Assembly (NCBI GenBank): GCA_030681645.1
Contig: JAUXRX010000018.1
Coordinates: 62,001-126,000 of the forward strand
Direction of reading: 5' to 3'
Length of the DNA: 64,000 nucleotides
Origin: Archangium sp.
Lineage (GTDB): Bacteria; Myxococcota; Myxococcia; Myxococcales; Myxococcaceae
Positions 26,751 to 33,027 of this stretch are shown here, piece after piece. The position numbers and the translations under genes were made by a program. The notes below the pieces were generated by a model, which ran no database searches, had not been told where the DNA came from, and was given only the letters and a program-made list of their open reading frames with translations. Within the stretch, counting starts at the first letter, position 1, and every line of letters begins with the position of its first letter.

Positions 26751-27698
26751 TCAGCGGTCCTGCAGCCAGCGCAGTGCCCGCGCCTCGGCCCAGAAGGAAG
26801 GCCTCAGCACCGAGCCCTCGACGAAGCCCACGTGCCCTCCGCGCTTCGTCACCAGCACGTCGAGCGCCTCGTTGCGGCTCACGCCGGGCGGCAGCACTGG
26901 TGGCGCGAGCGCGTCGTCTTCGGAAGAGAGCAGCAACGTGCGCGTCTTGATGCGCTCGAGCTGCGGCCCGGCTGAGCACCGCGCGTAGTAATCCTCGGCG
27001 GACGTGAATCCGAACAGGGGCGCGGTGACGAGGTGATCGAAGTCGCGAATGCGGCTCGCCGCGGCGATCGCCTTCACGTCGAAGCGCCCGGGGTGCTCCA
27101 CCGACTTGGCCAGCGCCTTGGCCTTCATCGCGGGGAGGAACCGCCGCAGGTAGGCGCGCGCGATGAGCGAGCCGGAGTCGAGGAAGCGGGCACCCCGGGC
27201 GAGCTCGAAGGGCGCAGAGACCGCGACCGCAGCACCGAGCCGAGCGGCGCCTGGGTCCTTCGCGAGGAAGTTGAGCAGCACGCTCGCGCCCAGGGAGAAG
27301 CCCACCGCGAACACCCGGCCCGGAAGCTGGCTCACCACCCACGAGAGATCGCGGAAGTCGCCCGACGAGTACGACGCGGCCTGCCGGTTGGGCTCACCCG
27401 AGCAGCTGCGGGCGTTGAGCGCGATCGCGTTCCACCGCAGCCCGGCCAGGCCCTCGAGCATGAGCTGGATGTAGCCGGACGCCGACGAGCCCTCGAGCCC
27501 GTGGAGGAGGACGACGGTCGGCGCGCCCGGCTGGCCTTCGAGGAGGTCGACGTCGACGAAGTCTCCGTCGGGGGTGAGGCGCCGCTCGCGGCGGACGAAC
27601 ACCTTCACCTTCGGCCGCCCCAGCACGCCGAAGAGCGACTGCGCGTGCCCCGACCAGAGGCCCGTCGCAGCGCGGAAGTCGTCGGTCAGGACAGGCAT
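26751..27698 (-). CDS. YheT/ABHD1-3-like alpha/beta hydrolase
   Basis: A 315-residue hydrolase. The oxyanion region is LLHGLEGS (about 64-71), the nucleophile elbow GFSLGA carries Ser135, the acid lies in SSEDDALAP, and the His is in RGGHVGF. The N-terminal DDFRAATGLWSGHAQSLF matches the start of YheT-family proteins, supporting ATG 27698. The substrate is unknown; relatives act on lipids or esters. The start codon is one base after the T-run of a terminator hairpin on the same strand, so expression must depend on read-through of that leader. Confidence 0.85.
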   Translation of the reverse strand: MPVLTDDFRAATGLWSGHAQSLFGVLGRPKVKVFVRRERRLTPDGDFVDVDLLEGQPGAPTVVLLHGLEGSSASGYIQLMLEGLAGLRWNAIALNARSCSGEPNRQAASYSSGDFRDLSWVVSQLPGRVFAVGFSLGASVLLNFLAKDPGAARLGAAVAVSAPFELARGARFLDSGSLIARAYLRRFLPAMKAKALAKSVEHPGRFDVKAIAAASRIRDFDHLVTAPLFGFTSAEDYYARCSAGPQLERIKTRTLLLSSEDDALAPPVLPPGVSRNEALDVLVTKRGGHVGFVEGSVLRPSFWAEARALRWLQDR

Positions 27699-27699
27699 G

Positions 27700-27737
27700 A
27701 AAAAGAAGAGCCGCCTCTCGTACTGCAGAGGCGGCTC
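27700..27737 (-). terminator. Terminator hairpin directly before the YheT-like gene
   Basis: On the minus strand GAGCCGCCTCT pairs perfectly over 11 bp with AGAGGCGGCTC (27737-27708) across an 8-base loop. TTCTTTTT follows at once, ending one base before the ATG at 27698. On the plus strand a T-run also follows, but only after seven other bases. Confidence 0.85.
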
Positions 27738-27766
27738 CCACAGCTTTTTCTTTCTGGCGGGCCACT

Positions 27767-27850
27767 CCGCGATGTCACCTGAAGCTCAGGGCTTCAGAGA
27801 ACCACCGCGGAGATGGTCCCTGCTTTATGACTTTGCAAGGCACCACCTCC
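27767..27850 (-). ncRNA. Structured RNA (two hairpins ahead of a terminator), class unknown
   Basis: Read on the minus strand. Hairpin 1 (27850-27809) pairs GGAGGTGGT and CCTTGC with GCAGGG and ACCATCTCC around the loop AAAGTCATAAA, with one bulged G. Hairpin 2 (27810-27767) pairs CCGCGGTG with CATCGCGG and, inside, CTGAAGC with GCTTCAG. Three pairs are G-U wobbles on the minus strand that would be A-C mismatches on the plus strand, which fixes the coding strand. With the terminator at 27700-27737 this makes three stem-loops. It is either an independent small RNA or a leader controlling the YheT-like gene. No known riboswitch signature was recognised. Confidence 0.65.
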
Positions 27851-27949
27851 TTTCGTCGCCCCGAAGGGCTCCGCGCATCTTCACCCATCTGCCCCACCTC
27901 GCAAGGGTGCGGCTGTGCGTTCAGGTAGGTGCAGGATTAGAAGTGGTGA

Positions 27950-28729
27950 ATGGCCTCCACCGCCGACGGCTGGGCTCCCGAGGTGTACGCGCGGTTCGCC
28001 ACGGATCGCGCCGCGCCGTTCGACGATCTGCTCCGCCTGGTCTCGCCCGCGCGCCGGGGCACGCTGCTCGATCTCGGCTGCGGCAGCGGCGCGCTCACCG
28101 CCAAGGCCCACGTGGCGCTGCAGGTGTCGAGCACGCTGGGCCTCGACGCCTCGCCCGCGATGCTGGGCAGCGCTGGCCTCTCGCCGGGCGTGACGCTCGA
28201 GCGCCGCGACATCGCCACCTCGCTGCCCGACGCGCGCTTCGATCGGGTGATCAGCAACTCGGCCTTCAACTGGATCCCCGGCCACCGCAGCTACCTGCCG
28301 CGCGTGCTCGGGCTGGTCGCGCCCGGTGGAGAGCTGGCGGTGCAGATGCCGTCGAACCCCGACAGCGCCTTCTCCCGCTGCGCGCTCGAGGTGGCCGGCG
28401 AGTTCAAGGCGCTGCTCGACGGCTTCTCGTACCGCTCACCGGTGGAGACGCCGGAGCTGTACGCCGAGCTCCTCGCGCGCGACGCCCGCATCGCCGAGAG
28501 CAGGGTGGGCACCTGGTACTACCCGCAGCTGCACGAGTCGGTGGCGGGCATCGTGGCGTTCGCGCAGGGCGGGTTGCTCTCGGCCTACCGGGCGCGGCTG
28601 CAGCCGGCCGACTTCGAGCGCTTCTGCGCGGCGTACCGCGACGCGCTCGAGCGCGAGCTGGGCGCGGGCCCGGTCTTCTTCGCGTTCCGGCGGGTGTTCC
28701 TGTTCGCCAGGCTCAAGGCGCAGGCTTGA
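27950..28729 (+). CDS. tam: Class I SAM methyltransferase, trans-aconitate methyltransferase-like
   Basis: A 259-residue protein. WAPEVYARFATDRAAPFDDLL at the start and LLDLGCGSGALT (motif I) match Tam-type methyltransferases. FDRVISNSAFNWIPGH is the post-II region typical of this subgroup, and the C-terminal YRDALERE segment also fits. It probably methylates a small carboxylic acid such as trans-aconitate using S-adenosylmethionine. The exact substrate cannot be read from the sequence. It overlaps the convergent SpoIID gene by 17 bases. Confidence 0.75.
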   Translation: MASTADGWAPEVYARFATDRAAPFDDLLRLVSPARRGTLLDLGCGSGALTAKAHVALQVSSTLGLDASPAMLGSAGLSPGVTLERRDIATSLPDARFDRVISNSAFNWIPGHRSYLPRVLGLVAPGGELAVQMPSNPDSAFSRCALEVAGEFKALLDGFSYRSPVETPELYAELLARDARIAESRVGTWYYPQLHESVAGIVAFAQGGLLSAYRARLQPADFERFCAAYRDALERELGAGPVFFAFRRVFLFARLKAQA

Positions 28730-29768
28730 TCTGCGAGTCGGGGAAGTAGCGAAGGAGGATGCCCTTCGCGTCGATGCCCTTCTCGGCCAGCGCGCGGGCG
28801 CCGAGCTGGCACATGCCCACGCCGTGCCCGGTGCCCGCGCCGTCGAGGCGGAGGGTGGTGTCGGTCTCGGTGGTGCTGAACTTGAGGCTGCGCACCGCGC
28901 GCCAGCCGAACGCGCGGCCCACGCGGGAAAGGAACTCCTGGCCGGTGAAGCGCCTGGCGAAGGAACGCACCTCGAGGATGCGGCCCCCCTTGTCGCGGCG
29001 CAGCGGCTCGAGCGCAGCGCCCGTGGGGGCGACGCCGAGGGCCTGGGCGAGGTCCTTCTTCTCGACCTCGAAGGTCCACGCCAGCTCGGGGCCGTGGCAC
29101 CGCGGCGCGCCGTTCTCCACGTCACTGACGGCGGAGCTCGAAGCGTCCTCTCCGAAGACGTCGCTGGCGGTGCTGGTGTGGCCGCCGCACGAGGAGTGGA
29201 AGAAGGCGGGCTTGAGCACGATGCCGCCGATGAGGAGCACCTGGCCGGCGGTCTTCTTCACCGCGGCCTCGGCGTCCGGGCTCGACGGCGCGCGGCCGCG
29301 GTAGAGCTGGCAGTGGGTGAGATCGCACAGGTGGTACCCGGCGTTGGCGTGCCGGCGCTGGCCCGTCAGGGCGAAGGTGCGCGAGACGATCGCCTGCGCC
29401 TCGAGCGCGGCGGGCTTCGAGCCGTCGGCCTCGGCGTGCACCACGGACGGGAGATAGGCCTCGACGTCGACCGCGTTGATCAGCCGCAGCAGCCCGCCCT
29501 GCAGTGAGACGCGGATCTGCCCCGGGTACTTCCGCTTCGTGTCCTTCACCGTGACCGAGACCTCGTCTTCGGCGATCACCTGGGTGCAGGTGGCGGTGCC
29601 CACGCGCACCTCGCGCACGCTCGCCTCGGCGTCGACGACGTTGGGCAGGGGCTTGCCGTCACAGGTGATGCGGGCGGCCTCGAGGTGCACGCGCGAAGGC
29701 ACCTCGCGCTCGAGCACGCGGACTTCGAGGGGCGCAGCGGCGAGGGTCAGGAAGAGGAGGGCAGTCAC
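28713..29768 (-). CDS. SpoIID/LytB-domain exported protein
   Basis: A 351-residue protein starting at GTG, with a short hydrophobic leader (MTALLFLTLAAAP). The SpoIID domain is clear: YLPSVVHAEAD with the candidate catalytic Glu, PAALEAQAIVSRTFAL, and C-terminal GHGVGMCQLGARALAEKG. SpoIID proteins are peptidoglycan lytic transglycosylases that cut denuded glycans during Bacillus sporulation; relatives occur in many non-sporulating bacteria. In a myxobacterium a role in envelope remodelling is plausible. Its start overlaps the stop of the upstream gene (GTGA). Confidence 0.85.
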   Translation of the reverse strand: MTALLFLTLAAAPLEVRVLEREVPSRVHLEAARITCDGKPLPNVVDAEASVREVRVGTATCTQVIAEDEVSVTVKDTKRKYPGQIRVSLQGGLLRLINAVDVEAYLPSVVHAEADGSKPAALEAQAIVSRTFALTGQRRHANAGYHLCDLTHCQLYRGRAPSSPDAEAAVKKTAGQVLLIGGIVLKPAFFHSSCGGHTSTASDVFGEDASSSAVSDVENGAPRCHGPELAWTFEVEKKDLAQALGVAPTGAALEPLRRDKGGRILEVRSFARRFTGQEFLSRVGRAFGWRAVRSLKFSTTETDTTLRLDGAGTGHGVGMCQLGARALAEKGIDAKGILLRYFPDSQIKPAP

Positions 29769-30538
29769 TTCTTCGGCTCCGTCTTCTGGGTCGCCTCACC
29801 TCGGCCGACGCTTCCGCTTCGCTCCGCGTCGTCGCGCGCAGCCTTCGGCTGCTGCCGGCTCGGCTCCGTCTTCTGCGTCGCCTGGCGGCTCGGCTCCTGA
29901 ATCAACTTCCAGGTCGGCGACTCGAGGACGAGCTGGCTGCCCTCCGCGCCCTGGCTGATGAGGCCGTTCTTGTCCTTCTTCGCCTGCGGCAGGTATTCGC
30001 GGTCGACGAGCTTGCCGCTCACCGCCACCTGCTTGCCGTGCAATTCGTTGGGCCAGCTCTCGAGGCCCGCGAGATAGAGGGGCGAGTTGTCGATCAGCAG
30101 CACGGCGCCGCCCTTCGCGTCACGGGCGATGCCCGACAGCCGCACGCGCAGGTTGAGCAGCTTCGAGAGCGAGCGCTCATCCTTCTTCGGCTTGCCCGGC
30201 TCCCGCAGGTGCGGCGCGAGCAGGGACTGTTCGTGATCGTTCAGCGAGGGGCGCAGCAGGCCTTCCACGCGAACCCGGGCACCGATGAGCGCGTCCCACC
30301 CCTCGGGCGGCGCGCCGTAGCTGACGTAGACGAGGGTGTCGTCGTCGAGCACGAGCGCGGTGCCCTGCCATTCCGACTTGCCCTTGCCGATGGCGACCCG
30401 CTCGAGCTGGCCGACCACGGCCACCTTCTCGCCCATGTGCTTCTTGACCGTCTCACCGCTCGTCACGTCGGGCACGGGGGCTCCCGTCATCAGCATGCTC
30501 ACCACGAGTCCGCTCAGCATCGGCAGAGCGAAGCACAC
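29765..30538 (-). CDS. Exported protein of unknown function with a repeat-derived tail
   Basis: The GTG at 30538 lies two bases after the SDR stop, and an ATG at 30520 is an alternative. The first gives 257 residues with a signal-like N-terminus (MCFALPMLSGLVVSMLM). The middle looks like one or two OB-type beta barrels (GEKVAVVGQLERVAIGKG; GKQVAVSGKLVDREYL). The last 45 residues are a charged low-complexity tail with ATQKTEP repeated. The DNA of that tail matches repeat family C, suggesting that a mobile repeat extended the gene. Function unknown. The genes for this protein, SpoIID and the SDR form one operon. Confidence 0.65.
   Translation of the reverse strand: MCFALPMLSGLVVSMLMTGAPVPDVTSGETVKKHMGEKVAVVGQLERVAIGKGKSEWQGTALVLDDDTLVYVSYGAPPEGWDALIGARVRVEGLLRPSLNDHEQSLLAPHLREPGKPKKDERSLSKLLNLRVRLSGIARDAKGGAVLLIDNSPLYLAGLESWPNELHGKQVAVSGKLVDREYLPQAKKDKNGLISQGAEGSQLVLESPTWKLIQEPSRQATQKTEPSRQQPKAARDDAERSGSVGRGEATQKTEPKK
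29787..29865. repeat. Dispersed repeat, family C, inside a coding region
   Basis: TGGGTCG, CCTCGGCC, GACGCTTCCGCTTCGCT, GTCGCGCGCAGCCTTCGGCT and CGGCTCGGCTCC follow the same order as the copy at 16282-16355. A direct repeat of GGCTCCGTCTTCTG flanks the element (about 29775 and 29862), as if a short stretch was duplicated on insertion. Confidence 0.6.
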
Positions 30539-30540
30539 GG

Positions 30541-31359
30541 TCAGTCGACGAAGAAGTCGGGCGTGGGCTCGACGTTCGGATCGACCTGGTACTGCTTCAA
30601 GTCGGTGACGCCCGCGGCGCGGAGCACGTCGTCGTCGATGAGGAAGTTGCCGGTGAAGTCCTTGCCCTTGAGGAAGATGGCGTGCGCGGCGTCGGCCATG
30701 ATGTCGGGCTTGCGGCTGGCGCGCATGAGGTCGTCGCCGCCGAGCATGTTCACCGCCGCGGTGGCGATGGTGGTGCGCGGCCAGAGCGCGTTGACGGCCA
30801 CCTTGCCCTCGAACTCGGCCGCCATGCCCAGCACGCACATCGACATGCCGAACTTGGCCATCGTGTACGCCACGTGGTTCTCGAACCACTTCGCCTTCAT
30901 CGAGAGGGGCGGCGACAGGTTCAAGATGTGCGGCGTGAACTTCGAGTTCAGCAGGTGAGGCAGGCACGTCTTGCTCACCAGGAACGTGCCGCGCGTGTTC
31001 ACGTGGTGCATCAGGTCGTAGCGCTTCATCGTGGTGTCCAGCGTGCCGGTGAGGCTGATCGCGCTGGCGTTGTTGACGCAGATGTCGAGGCTGCCGAAGC
31101 GCTCGACGGTCTTCTTCACCGCTTCCTCGACCTGCCCCTCCTCGCGGATGTCGCACATGATCGGCAACGCCTTGCCGCCGGCCGCTTCGATCGCCTTCGC
31201 GGCCGAGAAGATGGTGCCCTCGAGCTTCGGGTGCGGATCGGTGGTCTTCGCGGCGATGGCGATGTTGGCGCCGTCACGCGCGGCGCGCAGCGCGATGGCC
31301 AGCCCGATGCCCCGGCTCGCGCCAGAGATGAAGAGGGTGCGTCCTGCCAGTGAGCTCAT
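30541..31359 (-). CDS. Short-chain dehydrogenase, HSDL2-like
   Basis: A 272-residue SDR; the ATG at 31359 sits seven residues before the cofactor motif. It has SGASRGIG (12-19) for NAD(P), NNAS, and the catalytic YTMAK pair. NLSPPL followed by AYTMAKFGMSMCVLGMAAEF closely follows the peroxisomal HSDL2 group rather than FabG-type reductases. The C-terminal sterol-carrier domain of animal HSDL2 is absent. The substrate is probably a hydrophobic alcohol or acyl derivative. It is first in an operon with an unknown exported protein and a SpoIID protein. Confidence 0.85.
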   Translation of the reverse strand: MSSLAGRTLFISGASRGIGLAIALRAARDGANIAIAAKTTDPHPKLEGTIFSAAKAIEAAGGKALPIMCDIREEGQVEEAVKKTVERFGSLDICVNNASAISLTGTLDTTMKRYDLMHHVNTRGTFLVSKTCLPHLLNSKFTPHILNLSPPLSMKAKWFENHVAYTMAKFGMSMCVLGMAAEFEGKVAVNALWPRTTIATAAVNMLGGDDLMRASRKPDIMADAAHAIFLKGKDFTGNFLIDDDVLRAAGVTDLKQYQVDPNVEPTPDFFVD

Positions 31360-31432
31360 GGTGCGCGAGCTAACACTTCTTCCCCCGGGTGGGAGTACCG
31401 TTGAGCACCCCCGCTGCCCCGCGGGTGTGTGC

Positions 31433-32968
31433 ATGCGCTACCTCATCGTACTCAGCCTCGTCGCGATGTTCGGCTGTCTGCCGAAGCCCGCCGACCCCGC
31501 CTTGCGCGCGGTCGACCCGGTCTTCTTCGACGCGAACCTCGGCACCGGCCTCGCGCTGATCGCCGAGGCGCTGCTGCCGCCCACCACGCTCGACTTCGAT
31601 CAGCCGGCGAAGTCGCCGAGGCCTTCGGCGGTGGTGAGCGCGTTCATCGACGACGGCACCACGCGGGTCGACCTGCTCGACGTGCAGTGGGTCGACTCCA
31701 CGCGGGTCACGGGCCGGCTCCCGGGGCCGGTGCCCATCGGGGTCTACGACGTGCACCTGATCGAGCCGAGGGGAACCGAGCTGGTGCTCGCGGCGGCGCT
31801 CTCGGCGCTCGATTGTTCCGAGGGTGATTGTCCGCTCGAGGACGGCGGCATCCCCGACTCGGGCGTGGTCGCGTGCACCACCATGAGCTACCGCGATCGC
31901 GACCTCGACGGCTTCGGGAGCGGCACCCCGCGTACGCTGTGCGGGCCGGGCTGGGCGCCGCTGAGCGGGGACTGCGACGACCGCGACGGCCTCACCTCTC
32001 CGGGCGCGTTCGAGACGTGCAACGGGGTCGATGATGACTGCGACGGCCTGGTCGACGAGGGCCGGTGTGCGGACGCGGGGTGGACGGCGGTGGACCAGCT
32101 CCGCATGCCCAATAACGACCTGCTGGCGTCGGCCTCGTTCGCTCCCGGCGGGCTGTGGATCGCCGCGGGCTCGAGGGTCTTCGTCCGCCGCTTCGAGCTG
32201 GGGTTCTTCGACCTGGGCCCGTCGTGCCCGTCGGACATGCAAGCCGTCTGGGCCCAGCCCGATGGCGACGCGGAGGTCGCGGGAGCAGACAACGGGGCCG
32301 GGCGCATCGCCGAGCAGTCGTACTCGTCGATCGCGTGCACCAACGAACGCGCCGTGAGCGAGCCGCCGGTGGCGATGGTCGGCTTCTCCGATGGCCTGCT
32401 CGGGTTTCAGTACGTGGCGGTGTTGGACGATGGGCGGCTGCTGCGCTGGGTGCGCGGCCAGCAGCCCGCGCTCGCCACGAGCAACCTCCCCTCGTCTGCC
32501 GAGGTGACCGACCTGCACGGGGTCGCCGCAGATCAGCTCTACGCGGTGGGCTCGACCGTGATCGGCAACAGCCGCAGGCCGATGATCTGGGCGCTGCAAG
32601 CGGACGGAGGCTGGAGGGAAGAGCTCTCGGGCACGGGCAACCAGGGCCGGCTGCTGGGGGTGTGGGCGCTCTCCGCGGTCGACGTGATCGCCGTCGGCGA
32701 AGACGGGCGCATCTACCGGCGCAGCGCCAGCGGTTGGCGCCCGGTCTCGTCGGACACCTCGAGCGATCTCACCAGCGTGCGCGCGTTCTCGCCGGGGCGC
32801 TTCTACGTCACCACCAGCGACGGCCGGGTGCGGCGACGCTCAGGCAACACGTGGACGACCGTCTTCCGCAACGACGTGGGCGTGCGCTTCAACGATCTGA
32901 GCGCGACGAGCGAAGAGGACGTCTGGGCGGTGGGTGATGATGGGGTCATCGGCCGTGGGCCGCGCTGA
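31433..32968 (+). CDS. Lipoprotein with MopE-like motif and beta-propeller-like region
   Basis: The ATG at 31433 begins a signal ending in the lipobox MFGC (about Cys15), giving 511 residues. An Ig-like domain spans about 25-125. RDRDLDGFGSG and GDCDDRDGLTSPGAFETCNG with DDDCDGLVDEG form a MopE-type putative metal-binding module. The remaining 300 residues have recurring DLHGVAADQLYAVG / VWALSAVDVIAVGEDG blocks, each ending in V-G, like BNR-type propeller blades. It should sit on the outer membrane surface. Confidence 0.75.
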   Translation: MRYLIVLSLVAMFGCLPKPADPALRAVDPVFFDANLGTGLALIAEALLPPTTLDFDQPAKSPRPSAVVSAFIDDGTTRVDLLDVQWVDSTRVTGRLPGPVPIGVYDVHLIEPRGTELVLAAALSALDCSEGDCPLEDGGIPDSGVVACTTMSYRDRDLDGFGSGTPRTLCGPGWAPLSGDCDDRDGLTSPGAFETCNGVDDDCDGLVDEGRCADAGWTAVDQLRMPNNDLLASASFAPGGLWIAAGSRVFVRRFELGFFDLGPSCPSDMQAVWAQPDGDAEVAGADNGAGRIAEQSYSSIACTNERAVSEPPVAMVGFSDGLLGFQYVAVLDDGRLLRWVRGQQPALATSNLPSSAEVTDLHGVAADQLYAVGSTVIGNSRRPMIWALQADGGWREELSGTGNQGRLLGVWALSAVDVIAVGEDGRIYRRSASGWRPVSSDTSSDLTSVRAFSPGRFYVTTSDGRVRRRSGNTWTTVFRNDVGVRFNDLSATSEEDVWAVGDDGVIGRGPR

Positions 32969-33027
32969 CGCGCCTTGAGTCTTCGTCTCCAAGGTCTCGC
33001 CCTCAACCCCACCCCTGAACCTTGCGC

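Noticed and set aside
27775..27888. 37-codon minus-strand ORF with a GAGGTG ribosome-binding site
   Set aside because: It has many A/T third positions unlike the real genes, and it runs through hairpins 1 and 2 of the structured RNA.
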